In this document: positions 27,140 through 36,185 of the stretch, one piece after another
Numbering within the stretch: position 1 is the first letter of the stretch
Layout of the letters: the number at the start of each line of letters is the position of its first letter
Origin: Streptomyces sp. NBC_01217
GTDB taxonomy: Bacteria > Actinomycetota > Actinomycetes > Streptomycetales > Streptomycetaceae
Direction of reading: 5' to 3'
Assembly: GCF_035994185.1 (NCBI RefSeq)
Contig: NZ_CP108538.1
Coordinates: forward strand, 7,443,501-7,507,500
Length of the DNA: 64,000 bases
Notes under the pieces: generated by a model
What the model was told of the DNA's origin: nothing
Databases searched by the model: none
What the model saw: the letters and a program-made list of their open reading frames with translations, nothing else
Made by a program: the position numbers and the translations under genes

Positions 27140-28042
27140 TTACGCTGCGGGGGTGAAGTCTTGTTGCAGCCTGGCTCGGGTTTCGAGTGGGGTGAGGTAC
27201 CCGAACTCGGGGTGTTTGCGGAGCCTGGTGCGGTTGTACTCGACCTCGATGAAGCGGAAGACATCGGCGCGGGCCGCTTCGCGGCTCTCCCAGACCGTGG
27301 TGCCGATCTCCGCTTTCAGCAGTCCGAAAAAGCTCTCGGCTGCGGCATTATCATAACATATACCGGTTCGCCCCATGCTCTGCCTCAGGTTCAACTTCCT
27401 TATTTCACGGCGGAATTCGCTGCCCGTGTACTCGCTGCCGCGATCGGCGTGCATGATGCAGTCAGGCTGCAGGCCGCCGAGGGCCGCAGCCATCCGCAGT
27501 GCGTCGGTGACCAGCCCGGCGCGGTGATGGTCGGCCATCGCGTACCCGATCACCTCGCGTGTCGCCAGGTCGATGACCGTCGCCAGATACCACCAGCCCT
27601 CGATCGTCGGCAGGTACGTGATGTCCCCGACAAGCTTCGTGCCGGGTACGGCCGAGGTGAAGTCGCGGCCGATCAGGTCCGGGGCCGGGGCGGCCCTGGT
27701 GTCCTGCTTCGTCAGATGGCGGCGCTTGCGGCGGGTGACGCCACGGATGTCACGCTCGCGCATGATCCGCCCGACCTTCTTCCGGTTGATCGCACGGCCC
27801 CCTCGCCGCAGCGCGGCGTGGACGCGCGGGGCACCGTACGCGCCGCGCGAAGCGGCGTTAATCTCCCGTATCTCCTCGGCGAGTTCGTCCTCGGCACGCC
27901 GACGCCCGGCGACCGCCGGCCGAGCGGCGAGCCAGGAGCAGCAGGTGGAGCGGTTCAGGCCCGCGACCCGGCACAGCAGACTGACGCTGTAGCCGCCGGG
28001 GTTGTCCTCGGCGGCCTTCTCCGCGTCGATGAAGCGGCACAA
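27140..28042 (-). CDS. IS3-family transposase OrfB (catalytic part)
   Basis: A 300-residue integrase-core protein. Helix-turn-helix-like N-terminus (SVSLLCRVAGLNRSTCCSWL), the HTH_21 region SRGAYGAPRVHAAL, and the DDE triad in GDITYLP, HADRGSEY and NAAAESFFGLLKAE. The frame is open upstream to the slip site at 28083-28089, so it is normally made as an OrfAB fusion by -1 frameshifting; the ATG at 28042 would give OrfB alone. Confidence 0.95.
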   Translation of the reverse strand: MCRFIDAEKAAEDNPGGYSVSLLCRVAGLNRSTCCSWLAARPAVAGRRRAEDELAEEIREINAASRGAYGAPRVHAALRRGGRAINRKKVGRIMRERDIRGVTRRKRRHLTKQDTRAAPAPDLIGRDFTSAVPGTKLVGDITYLPTIEGWWYLATVIDLATREVIGYAMADHHRAGLVTDALRMAAALGGLQPDCIMHADRGSEYTGSEFRREIRKLNLRQSMGRTGICYDNAAAESFFGLLKAEIGTTVWESREAARADVFRFIEVEYNRTRLRKHPEFGYLTPLETRARLQQDFTPAA

Positions 28043-28047
28043 TTGGC

Positions 28048-28353
28048 CTACTTCATCGTGTCCTTCGCGAAGAAGGCCAGACCTTTTTTCAAGATCTCGA
28101 TCGTCTGCTGCTGTTCCCGGTTCTCCCGCCGCAGCCGCCGCAGTTCTTCCTTCTCGTCGCTGGTCAGAGCACCCTCGGGGCCCTGGCCCCGGTCGGCCTT
28201 GGCCTGCTTGACCCAGCCGCGCAGACTCTCGGGGCTCACTCCGAGGTCCCGGGCGACCTCGGTAACGGTCTTGCCGGAGGCCAGCGCCAGCTCCACGGCA
28301 TCGCGCTTGAACTCGGCGGTATACCGCTTGCTCATGTTGCTCTTGCTACTCAC
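28048..28353 (-). CDS. IS3-family transposase OrfA (DNA-binding part)
   Basis: A 101-residue protein with an HTH_Tnp_1 domain (KRYTAEFKRDAVELALASGK, then EVARDLGVSPESLRGWV) and a leucine-zipper-like helix (EELRRLRRENREQQQTIEIL). The A6G slip heptamer lies 12 codons before its TAG. Confidence 0.94.
   Translation of the reverse strand: MSSKSNMSKRYTAEFKRDAVELALASGKTVTEVARDLGVSPESLRGWVKQAKADRGQGPEGALTSDEKEELRRLRRENREQQQTIEILKKGLAFFAKDTMK
28083..28089 (-). promoter_or_regulatory. A6G programmed -1 frameshift site
   Basis: On the minus strand AAAAAAG spans 28089-28083. In the OrfA frame it reads AAA AAA G; slipping back one base enters the open OrfB frame (GLLREGHDEVGQLCRF). Confidence 0.88.
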
Positions 28354-28583
28354 TACCTGGACTGCTTCCTCCGGGACCCATCCGTCCCAGTATCAGTCTG
28401 TCCAGATCAACGGTGGAACTTCAGACCAGTGCCACACCTGGGTGCCGGGCACGCGCTGCATGAGATTGCCGGCCGGATCGCGTGGGTCGAGAAGCGAAGA
28501 AGGGTAAGGCTCACTTTGCTCGCGCGGTCATTGCTGCCCGTGACCACAGCCGGGCGGCCGTCCCGCCCGCCGCGGCGCACCGG

Positions 28584-28589
28584 GACAAT
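28584..28589 (+). promoter_or_regulatory. -10 element of leaderless P-loop kinase gene
   Basis: GACAAT ends 7 bases before ATG 28597, the same spacing as at the LysR and FHA genes. Confidence 0.5.
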
Positions 28590-28596
28590 GCAGCAC

Positions 28597-29250
28597 ATGG
28601 ACATCACCGACCTCACCGGGCTGACGGCCCGCGCTCTGCGCCTCGCCGTCCCCGGACACCGCCGCATCCTTGGCATCGCGGGCCCGCCCGGAGCCGGAAA
28701 GTCCACCCTGGCCGCACAACTCGTCGATGCCCTCGACGGGCTCGCCGTCCTCGTCCCCATGGACGGCTTCCACCTCGCCCGGGCCGAGTTGGAACGGCTC
28801 GGCCGCGCCGGGCGCAAGGGAGCCCCCGACACCTTCGACGCCGCCGGATACGCGGCCCTGCTCCGGCGCCTGCGCCACCCGGAACCGGAAACCACCGTGT
28901 ACGCCCCCGCCTTCGACCGCGCCCTGGAGGAGCCGATCGCCGGGGCCGTCCCCGTACCCCCGGACGTCCCGCTGGTCGTGACCGAGGGCAATTACCTCCT
29001 GCACGACGAAGGGGCCTGGGCGCCCGTGCGCGGGCTGCTGGACGAGGCGTGGTTCCTGGAACTCGACCCGGACCTGCGGGTGCGCCGCCTCGTCGACCGG
29101 CATGTGCGGTTCGGCAAGCCGCGGCCGTACGCGGAGCGCTGGGTGGCCGAGTCCGACGAGATCAACGCGCGCCTGATCGAGCGGGGCCGCCCCCGCGCCG
29201 GTCTTCTCGTACGGCTGCACCCGGAAGTACGGCTGCACCCGGAAACCTGA
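28597..29250 (+). CDS. Nucleoside/nucleotide kinase family protein (P-loop)
   Basis: A 217-residue P-loop kinase of the uridine kinase/phosphoribulokinase/pantothenate kinase fold. Walker A is GIAGPPGAGKST (about residues 26-37). The DGFH motif in VPMDGFHLARAELERLG and the TEGNYLLHDEGAW segment are typical of the YggC/FrcK-like group, whose substrates include sugars and nucleosides. ATG 28597 is preferred over 28588, which overlaps the -10 box. Substrate not predictable from sequence. Confidence 0.85.
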   Translation: MDITDLTGLTARALRLAVPGHRRILGIAGPPGAGKSTLAAQLVDALDGLAVLVPMDGFHLARAELERLGRAGRKGAPDTFDAAGYAALLRRLRHPEPETTVYAPAFDRALEEPIAGAVPVPPDVPLVVTEGNYLLHDEGAWAPVRGLLDEAWFLELDPDLRVRRLVDRHVRFGKPRPYAERWVAESDEINARLIERGRPRAGLLVRLHPEVRLHPET

Positions 29251-29321
29251 CCCCCGCTCGCGTGGACCGGCACGCACGGGCAGGATGCTGTATGCCGCGT
29301 CGCGTCGCCAGGAGGTCCCGC

Positions 29322-30449
29322 ATGTCCAGCCCCAGCCAGCCCGTACCGTTCACCGCCGAGGACTACCGGGCCCGGATGGCGCGTGCCGCCGGGGCCGCCG
29401 CCGAGGCCGGGCTCGCGGGAGTGCTCGTCGCCCCCGGACCCGATCTGGTGTACCTCACCGGCTACCGGCCCGTGAACACCGAACGCCTCACCGTCCTGGT
29501 CCTCGCGGCCGGCCAGGACCCGGTCCTCGTCGTCCCGACCCTGGAGGCCCCGGACGCCGAGAAGTCCGTCGGCGCACCGGCCCTCACCCTGCGGGACTGG
29601 ACCGACGGCAAGGACCCGTACGCCGTCACCGCCCCGCTGCTCGACGGCCGGGGCCGGTTCGGGGTAAGCGACAACGCCTGGGCGATGCATCTGCTCGGAC
29701 TGCAGCAGACGCTCCCGGACACCACGTACGTCTCCCTCACCGAGGCCCTGCCGATGCTGCGCGCGGTGAAGGACGCCGCTGAGCTGGAGCGGATCGCGGC
29801 CGCCGGGGCCGCCGCCGACGCCACGTACGGCGAGATCCTCAAGGTGCGCTTCGCCGGCCGCAAGGAGACCGACATCGCCGCCGATCTGGCCGGTCTGCTC
29901 AAGGAGTTCGGGCACTCGCAGGTGGACTTCACCGTCGTCGGCTCGGGGCCGAACGGCGCCAATCCGCACCACGAGGCGGGCGAGCGCACCATCGAGCGGG
30001 GCGACATGGTCGTGCTCGACTTCGGCGGCCTCAAGCACGGCTACGGCTCCGACACCTCACGTACGGTCCATGTCGGCGAACCCACCGCCGAGGAGCAGCG
30101 GGTCCACGACATCGTGCGCGAGGCCCAGGAAGCGGGCTGCAACGCGGTCAGGCCCGGCGTCGCCTGCCAGGAGATCGACCGGGCCGCCCGCGCCGTCATC
30201 ACCGAGTTCGGCTACGGCGAGCGCTTCATCCACCGCACCGGCCACGGCATCGGCGTCACCACTCACGAACCGCCCTACATGATCGAGGGCGAGGAACGGC
30301 TGCTGGTGCCCGGGATGTGCTTCTCCGTGGAGCCGGGCGTCTATCTGCCGGGCCGGTTCGGAGTCCGGATCGAGGACATCGTGACCGTGACCGAGGACGG
30401 CGGCCGACGCCTCAACAGCACCCCGCGCGAGATGGCGATCGTCGAGTAG
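29322..30449 (+). CDS. M24 family aminopeptidase (Xaa-Pro peptidase type)
   Basis: A 375-residue creatinase/aminopeptidase-P fold enzyme. The N-terminal domain begins VPFTAEDYRARMARAAGAAA and includes LVAPGPDLVYLTGYRP. The metal-binding residues are all present: D in VVLDFGG, D in GSDTSRT, H in HRTGHGIG, E in SVEPGVYLPG and E in RIEDIV. ATG 29322 follows AGGAGG. Cytoplasmic (no signal). It converges with an aldo/keto reductase 14 bp away. Confidence 0.93.
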   Translation: MSSPSQPVPFTAEDYRARMARAAGAAAEAGLAGVLVAPGPDLVYLTGYRPVNTERLTVLVLAAGQDPVLVVPTLEAPDAEKSVGAPALTLRDWTDGKDPYAVTAPLLDGRGRFGVSDNAWAMHLLGLQQTLPDTTYVSLTEALPMLRAVKDAAELERIAAAGAAADATYGEILKVRFAGRKETDIAADLAGLLKEFGHSQVDFTVVGSGPNGANPHHEAGERTIERGDMVVLDFGGLKHGYGSDTSRTVHVGEPTAEEQRVHDIVREAQEAGCNAVRPGVACQEIDRAARAVITEFGYGERFIHRTGHGIGVTTHEPPYMIEGEERLLVPGMCFSVEPGVYLPGRFGVRIEDIVTVTEDGGRRLNSTPREMAIVE

Positions 30450-30467
30450 CGCCCGGCCGGCCGCTAC
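30446..30467. terminator. Hairpin shared by convergent M24 peptidase and aldo/keto reductase
   Basis: GTAGCG (30446-30451) pairs with CGCTAC (30462-30467) around a CCGGCCGG palindrome. It covers both stop codons. No U-run. Confidence 0.45.
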
Positions 30468-31477
30468 CGGTCGCGGTCGCTCAGCCGCTCCAGGACGTCG
30501 TACGGATACGGCAGCGGACGGGCGCTCGCGGCGTCCAGCCTCGCTGTCTGATCGGCCGTCAGCTCCCAGCCCACGGCGCCGAGATTGTCGGTGAGCTGCT
30601 CGATCGTGCGCGCCCCGACGATGGGGGCGGTGACGCCCGGCCGCCCGAGCAGCCAGCTCAGTGCGACCTGGGCGGGGGTGCGGCCGGCTTCCTCGGCCAC
30701 GGCCAGGACGGCGTCCACGACCTGCCAGGTCTCCTCGTTGTCCCTGCGTTGCCAGTCGTCGCCCCCGCTCGCCCGGTTGCGGGCCGCGCGGGAGTCGGCG
30801 GGCGCGTCCGCCATGCCGCGCCGGTACTTGCCGGACAGCCAGCCGCCGTCCAGCGGCGACCACGGGATGATCCCGAGACCCTCCCGTACGCTCAACGGCG
30901 CCAGCTCCCACTCGACCTCGCGGTGCAGGAGGTTGTAGAGCGGCTGGAGGCAGACGTACGGTGTCCGGCCGAGGTGCCCGGCGAGATCGAGGGACCGCTG
31001 GAGCTGCGAGGCGGCGAGGTTGCTCGCACCGAGGTAGCGCACCTTGCCCGACCCGACCAGGGTGTCGAGCGTGGCCAAGGTCTCCTCGATCGGTGTGTTC
31101 GCGTCCCAGAGATGGGTCTGGTAGAGGTCGATGTAGTCCGTGCCCAGACGCCGCAGGCTTGCCTCGACGGCCGAGAGGATGTGTTTGCGGCTCAGCCCGG
31201 CGTCGTTGGGGGAGTCGCTCATCGGTGCCCACACCTTGGTCGCGATGACGAGACCGTCGCGGTCCTGCCCCTTGAGCCAGCGGCCCAGCACCTCCTCCGA
31301 TCCACCGCGGTCGTACATGTCCGCCGTGTCGATGAAGGTGCCGCCCGCCTCGGTGAAGGTGTTGAGGATGCGGTGGGCGGCCGCTTCGTCGCCCGCCCTG
31401 GTGAACGTCATGGTCCCCAGGCACAGTTCGCTGACGCGCAGCCCTGTCCTGCCGAGAAATCGCTGCTTCATGGTCAT
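30464..31477 (-). CDS. Aldo/keto reductase
   Basis: A 337-residue NADPH-dependent TIM-barrel reductase. The catalytic tetrad is visible: Asp and Tyr in [11 protein letters not shown], Lys in [10 protein letters not shown] and His in [12 protein letters not shown]-binding residues lie in [15 protein letters not shown] near the C-terminus. Substrate unknown. It is convergent with the M24 gene and lies downstream of treZ on the same strand, separated by about 60 bp. Confidence 0.92.
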   Translation of the reverse strand: MTMKQRFLGRTGLRVSELCLGTMTFTRAGDEAAAHRILNTFTEAGGTFIDTADMYDRGGSEEVLGRWLKGQDRDGLVIATKVWAPMSDSPNDAGLSRKHILSAVEASLRRLGTDYIDLYQTHLWDANTPIEETLATLDTLVGSGKVRYLGASNLAASQLQRSLDLAGHLGRTPYVCLQPLYNLLHREVEWELAPLSVREGLGIIPWSPLDGGWLSGKYRRGMADAPADSRAARNRASGGDDWQRRDNEETWQVVDAVLAVAEEAGRTPAQVALSWLLGRPGVTAPIVGARTIEQLTDNLGAVGWELTADQTARLDAASARPLPYPYDVLERLSDRDR

Positions 31478-31540
31478 GACCGTACGAGTTGGAGCGCACC
31501 CGAGGACAAGGGTTTCGCGCTTTGCCGCGCGCCCCGGAGC

Positions 31541-33328
31541 TCAGTCGTCGGCCAGAACCACGCAGGACTCCGGGGGCAGATGCAGCAGCCCGTCGCGGCC
31601 CGGGACCTCCACCCGCTCCCACGCGGCCACCACCCTGCCCGCGCCGCCCCGGCGACGGCCGCCGCCCAGCGCGATCGTGGCCGGTTTCTCGTCGAGGTTG
31701 ACGGCGATCCGCAGATCGCCCCTGCGGTACGCCAGCCAGCGCGCCTGCTCGTCGTGGGCGGTGCGCACCGAGGCCAGGTCGGGGTCGGAGAGGTCGGGCA
31801 GAGTACGGCGCAGTGCGATCAGCTCGCGGTACCAGGCGTGCAGACGGGCGTGTGGCTCCTGTGCCGGTTCGCTCCAGTCCAGACAGGAACGGTTCCGGGT
31901 GGCAGGGTCCTGCGGGTCCGGAATGTCCTCCCCGGCCCAGCCGTGCGCCGCGAACTCCCGGCGTCTGCCGCTCCGGACGGCCTCGGCGAGTGCGGGGTCG
32001 GTGTGGTCGGTGAAGAACTGCCAGGGGGTGCGGGCGCCCCACTCCTCGCCCATGAACAGCATCGGGGTGAAGGGCCCTGTCAGTACGAGGGCCGCGGCGC
32101 AGGCCAGCAGTCCGGGGGAGAGGGTGGCGGAGAGCCGGTCGCCCAGGGCCCGGTTGCCGATCTGGTCATGGGTCTGGGCGTAGCCGACGAAGCGGTGGGC
32201 CGGGGTGCGGACGATGTCGACGGGGCGGCCGTGGCTGCGGCCGCGGAAGCTGGAGTACGTACCGTTGTGGAAGAACGCGCTGGTCACGGTCTTGGCGAGG
32301 GCGGCCAGCGGGGCGGCGGCGAAGTCCTCGTAATAGCCCTGGGACTCACCGGTCAGCGCGGTGTGCAGAGCGTGGTGGAAGTCGTCGTTCCACTGGGCGT
32401 GCAGTCCGGTGCCGCCCGATTCGCGCGGTGTCGTGGTCCGCGGATCGCAGAGGTCGGACTCGGCGATCAGTGAGAGCGGACGGCCGAGTTCGGCGGCGAG
32501 CGCGTCGGTCGCCGTGGACAGCTCCTCCAGGAACGTCAGCGCCCGGGTGTCGGCCAGGGCATGGACCGCGTCCAGCCGCAGCCCGTCCAGCCGGTAGTCC
32601 CGCAGCCAGGCGAGCGCGCTGCCCAGCAGATACGCCCGCACCTCGTCCGAACCCGGCGCGTCCAGGTTGACCGCCGCGCCCCACGGCGTGTGGTGGGTCT
32701 CGGTGAAGTACGGGCCGAAGGCCGGGAGGTAATTGCCGGACGGGCCCAGGTGGTTGTGGACCACGTCCAGGACGACGGCGAGCCCGAGACCGTGCGCCGT
32801 GTCGACAAAGCGCTTGAGCCCCTCCGGGCCGCCGTACGGCTCGTGCACGGCCCAGAGCGACACCCCCTCGTACCCCCAACCGTGGGTGCCGGGAAAGGGG
32901 CAGACCGGCATCAGCGACACATGGGTGATGCCCAGCTCGGCGAGATGGCCGAGCCGGGCCGCCGCGGCGTCGAAGGTGCCCTCGTGGGTGTACGTACCGA
33001 TGTGCAGCTCGTACAGGACGGCGCCCGCCAGCCCGCGGCCCGCCCATTCGTTGCGCCAGGCGTACGCCGAATGGTCGACGACGGCGCTCTCGCCGTCCGG
33101 CCCGTCCGGCTGGCGGCGCGAGCGCGGATCGGGCAGCACGGTCCCATCGGCCCCGCCGCTCCCGCTCCCACCCCCCGTCAGCACGAAGCCGTAGCGGTCC
33201 CCGTCCGACGCCTCCGCCTCGGCCGTCCACCACCCGTCCCGCGCGGGATCACGCTCCATGGCCCGCAGCGCACCCGCCAGCCGCAGTCCGACCAAGTCCG
33301 CAACCGGTGCCCATACCTCGAACAGCAT
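31541..33328 (-). CDS. treZ: Malto-oligosyltrehalose trehalohydrolase
   Basis: Releases trehalose from the maltooligosyl trehalose made by TreY. The 595-residue GH13 protein has an N-terminal carbohydrate-binding-like domain (MLFEVWAPVADLVGLRLAGA), then the GH13 barrel with the nucleophile Asp in DGLRLDAVHAL, the acid Glu in LIAESDLCD, and YAQTHDQIGNRALGDRL, which is typical of TreZ. treY lies 3.5 kb away on the same strand, separated by a plus-strand beta-glucosidase and other genes, so the pair is split. ATG 33328 follows GAGGAGCGTTGC. Confidence 0.95.
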   Translation of the reverse strand: MLFEVWAPVADLVGLRLAGALRAMERDPARDGWWTAEAEASDGDRYGFVLTGGGSGSGGADGTVLPDPRSRRQPDGPDGESAVVDHSAYAWRNEWAGRGLAGAVLYELHIGTYTHEGTFDAAAARLGHLAELGITHVSLMPVCPFPGTHGWGYEGVSLWAVHEPYGGPEGLKRFVDTAHGLGLAVVLDVVHNHLGPSGNYLPAFGPYFTETHHTPWGAAVNLDAPGSDEVRAYLLGSALAWLRDYRLDGLRLDAVHALADTRALTFLEELSTATDALAAELGRPLSLIAESDLCDPRTTTPRESGGTGLHAQWNDDFHHALHTALTGESQGYYEDFAAAPLAALAKTVTSAFFHNGTYSSFRGRSHGRPVDIVRTPAHRFVGYAQTHDQIGNRALGDRLSATLSPGLLACAAALVLTGPFTPMLFMGEEWGARTPWQFFTDHTDPALAEAVRSGRRREFAAHGWAGEDIPDPQDPATRNRSCLDWSEPAQEPHARLHAWYRELIALRRTLPDLSDPDLASVRTAHDEQARWLAYRRGDLRIAVNLDEKPATIALGGGRRRGGAGRVVAAWERVEVPGRDGLLHLPPESCVVLADD

Positions 33329-33460
33329 GCAACGCTCCTCGTCTCCTCGCTCCCGTGCCCCATGGTCGGCATCAGCCGCGGCGACTGACTCGCGACACTG
33401 GATCGAGCCCGTTACTGGCGATTAAGGTCTGGTCCTGATCACTGCCCCGTCGGGTTCTGC

Positions 33461-33512
33461 TCAATACGCATCAATACGCACTCCTTAATACGCACTGCTC
33501 AATACGCACTCC
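33461..33512 (+). repeat. Direct repeats of TCAATACGCA upstream of the beta-glucosidase
   Basis: TCAATACGCA at 33461, TCAATACGCACTCC at 33471, TTAATACGCACTGC at 33485 and TCAATACGCACTCC at 33499: one 10-base copy and three 14-base copies head to tail. They end 24 bases before ATG 33536, where they could act in transcription or in the 5' untranslated leader. Confidence 0.9.
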
Positions 33513-33535
33513 CTCTGATGGCCGTGGAGGCCGAG

Positions 33536-34933
33536 ATGACTGTGCCGTCGTTCCCGCCCGGCTTCCTCTGGGGAGCCTCCGCCTCCGCTTTCCAGACCGA
33601 AGGGGCGTCCGACACCGACGGCAAGGGCCCCTCCGGCTGGGACGCCTTCGCCGCTCAGCCCGGACGGATCAAGGACGGCACCGACACCACCCGCGGAACC
33701 GGCTTCCACCGGCGCTACCGCGAGGACATCGCCCTCCTGGCCGGACTCGGCGCCGACGCCTTCCGCTTCTCCGTCAGCTGGCCGCGCGTGGTGCCCGGCG
33801 GCAGCGGAGCCGTCAACCCGCAGGGGCTCGACTTCTACGACCGCCTCGTCGACGAACTCTGCGTCCACGGCATCACCCCGGCCCCCACCCTCTACCACTG
33901 GGACACCCCGCTCCCGCTGGAGGAGGTGGGCGGCTGGCTCAACCGGGACACGGCCTACCGCTTCGCCGAGTACGCGGGCATCGTCGCCGAGCGCCTCGCC
34001 GATCGCGTACCGATGTGGATCACCATCAACGAACCGGCCGAGGTGACGCTGCTCGGCTACGCGCTCGGCGAGCACGCACCGGGCCGCACCCTCCTCTTCG
34101 ACGCCCTGCCCGCCGCCCACCACCAACTCCTCGCCCACGGCCTGGCCGTGCGCGCGCTGCGCGGCGCGGGCGCGGACAACATCGGCGTCGCCGTCTCGCA
34201 CACCCCCGTCTGGACCGCAGGGGACACCGACGAGGACCGCCTGGGCGCGGAGCTGTACGACACGATCACCAACTGGATGTTCGCCGACCCGATCCTCACC
34301 GGCCGCTACCCCGACGAGAACTTCGCCGCGCTGATGCCCGGCCCGGTCGGGGACGACCTGTCGACCATCTCCACCCCGCTCGACTGGTACGGAGTCAACT
34401 ACTACAGCCCCACCCTCGTCGGAGCCCCCGGCGCGGAGGCCCTGGACTCCTTCTCCGGCTTCGGGATGCCCACCGGACTCCCCTTCGGCATCCGGGAGAT
34501 AGAGGGCTACGAGAAGACCGACTTCGGCTGGCCCGTCGTCCCCGACGGCCTGCGCGAAACCCTCGTACAGCTCGACGGCCGCTACGGCGACCGCCTCCCG
34601 CCGCTCTACATCACCGAGAACGGCTGCGCGGTCGACGAGCCGGCCAGGGACACCCGCCGGATCTCCTACCTCGAAGGACATCTGAAGGCCCTGCGGACGG
34701 CGATCGACGCGGGCATCGACGTGCGCGGCTACTTCACCTGGTCGCTCACCGACAACATCGAGTGGACCGAGGGCGCAGGCAAGCGGTTCGGCCTGGTCCA
34801 CATCGACTACGAGACACTGCGCCGGACGCCCAAGGACTCGTACATCTGGTACCGCGACCTGATCCGTACACAGAAGACCGGCTCCGGCTCCGGCTCCGGC
34901 GCCGACACCGGCTCCGGCGGATCAGCCCACTGA
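33536..34933 (+). CDS. GH1 beta-glucosidase
   Basis: Hydrolyses terminal beta-glucosyl residues, for instance of cellobiose, in the cytoplasm. The 465-residue GH1 protein begins PPGFLWGASASAFQTEG, has the acid/base Glu in WITINEPAE and the nucleophile Glu in LYITENGC, and ends with YFTWSLTDNIEWTEG. A Gly/Ser-rich tail (GSGSGSGADTGSGGSAH) follows. I chose ATG 33536 because GTGGAGG lies just upstream; ATG 33518 would place that site inside the coding region. A direct-repeat array precedes the gene. Confidence 0.94.
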   Translation: MTVPSFPPGFLWGASASAFQTEGASDTDGKGPSGWDAFAAQPGRIKDGTDTTRGTGFHRRYREDIALLAGLGADAFRFSVSWPRVVPGGSGAVNPQGLDFYDRLVDELCVHGITPAPTLYHWDTPLPLEEVGGWLNRDTAYRFAEYAGIVAERLADRVPMWITINEPAEVTLLGYALGEHAPGRTLLFDALPAAHHQLLAHGLAVRALRGAGADNIGVAVSHTPVWTAGDTDEDRLGAELYDTITNWMFADPILTGRYPDENFAALMPGPVGDDLSTISTPLDWYGVNYYSPTLVGAPGAEALDSFSGFGMPTGLPFGIREIEGYEKTDFGWPVVPDGLRETLVQLDGRYGDRLPPLYITENGCAVDEPARDTRRISYLEGHLKALRTAIDAGIDVRGYFTWSLTDNIEWTEGAGKRFGLVHIDYETLRRTPKDSYIWYRDLIRTQKTGSGSGSGADTGSGGSAH

Positions 34934-35041
34934 GACGCCGACCATCATCTTCCGCTTCCCCGGCAACCTGTCTTGACCCACCACCTCACCGCGCCGAGTG
35001 GCACACCACACGTGACATCCTCCGGGGTACCGTCCACCGGA

Positions 35042-35995
35042 TCAATCCCAGACCATGTCGAAGCTGCGCTCGAAGTTCACGTACCCCAGGCGTTCGAAGG
35101 ACCTGGCCATCGGGACGTTGTCGAGGTCGGTCCTGGCGCGGATCCGTTCCACCCCGTCCTGCGCGGCCAGCACCCTGGTTCCCTCGGCGAGGATGTCGTC
35201 GATGTAGCCGTGGCCGCGCAGGGCGGGCAGCACACCGATGTAGGCGATGACCGGGTTGTAGCTGTTGCGCGCCGGGACCACGAACCCGACCGGTTCACCG
35301 TCGGGGAGTTCGGCGATGCGCCACCATTCCCGTGGTGTCGTGTACGTCGCCAGCTCCTCGTCGTAGTGCTTCTCTGCCGCCTCGCGGGCGCTGAGTCCGG
35401 AGGCCAGGTCGGCCCGGCCGTGGGCGTCGAGGGTGCCCTCCATCACCGGTGTCATCAGCGCGAGAAGATCCTCCCGCCCGTCGACCGGGCGGAACCGCAG
35501 CCGGCCGCTTTCGGCGGGGACCGGCGTACCGGCGCGCCACTCCAGGCGCAGCCGCTCGACCAGCATCCGCGCACCGGAGCGCTCCATGACCCGTATCCGG
35601 GTCTCGACGGCATCACGGACCGCCGGGTCCTCGCGCCAGTCGGCCGGTACGAATCGTCCGTACTCGGGCCGTGGGATGCCCGCGGGCACGACCGCTGCCG
35701 TCGCCGCCTCCAGCAGCCGCAGGCCCGCCTCGCCGCGTTCGGGCTCGGGCAGGGTGTCGTCGAGGTCGAAGAAGTCGAGGAACAGGGGTACGTCACCGCC
35801 CCGGCTCCACCAGGCGATCCGCGCCACGACGCGCTCGCCGCGCAGCGCCACCCACATCCACCCGGGACGGCGGCGTCCGCTCTCCAGGTCCTCGGCGAGT
35901 TCGTGGTCGAGAACGTACGACAGACGGCAGAAGAGCTCCAGCTCCTGCGGACCGGCGAGCGGACGGATGGTCAACTGCTGTGGTGCAGAGGTCAC
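35042..35995 (-). CDS. GNAT family N-acetyltransferase
   Basis: A 317-residue protein with a C-terminal GNAT fold: EPVGFVVPARNSYNPVIAYI, then GVLPALRGHGYIDDILAEGT (acetyl-CoA binding) and DNVPMARSFERLGYVNFERS. The N-terminal half (TIRPLAGPQELELFCRLSYV) looks like a second, degenerate GNAT domain. GTG 35995 was chosen because AAGGAGA lies 5 bases upstream. Substrate unknown; convergent with the beta-glucosidase. Confidence 0.85.
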   Translation of the reverse strand: MTSAPQQLTIRPLAGPQELELFCRLSYVLDHELAEDLESGRRRPGWMWVALRGERVVARIAWWSRGGDVPLFLDFFDLDDTLPEPERGEAGLRLLEAATAAVVPAGIPRPEYGRFVPADWREDPAVRDAVETRIRVMERSGARMLVERLRLEWRAGTPVPAESGRLRFRPVDGREDLLALMTPVMEGTLDAHGRADLASGLSAREAAEKHYDEELATYTTPREWWRIAELPDGEPVGFVVPARNSYNPVIAYIGVLPALRGHGYIDDILAEGTRVLAAQDGVERIRARTDLDNVPMARSFERLGYVNFERSFDMVWD

Positions 35996-36148
35996 AAAGT
36001 CTCCTTGAGGTGCGCAACGGCGCAACAGGCCCCCGCGATCGGCGGGCGGCACGCGGCGGGTGACATTAGCAACGTCCTGCCGGCACCGCCCGGCATTTAC
36101 GGAGCGGGTGTTCCGCGCAGGTCAGGGGGGCGGAAAGCGGGGTTGTTC

Positions 36149-36178
36149 TGGACACTCCGGCCCGGTCGGCCCGACAAT
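36149..36178 (+). promoter_or_regulatory. Promoter of leaderless FHA gene
   Basis: TGGACA (36149-36154), 18 bases, GACAAT (36173-36178), then 7 bases to GTG 36186. Confidence 0.65.
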
Positions 36179-36185
36179 TGGCTCC

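Larger units (their letters stand above)
27107..28423 (-). mobile_element. Complete IS3-family insertion sequence (1317 bp)
   Basis: Terminal inverted repeats begin TGAAGTTCCACC at 27107 and, reversed, at 28423; similarity continues for about 26 bases with one-base gaps (TGATC and TGGACAG are shared). Inside are orfA and orfB on the minus strand in -1 relation with an A6G slip site. No convincing target duplication is visible at the two edges. The element looks intact and potentially active. Confidence 0.9.
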
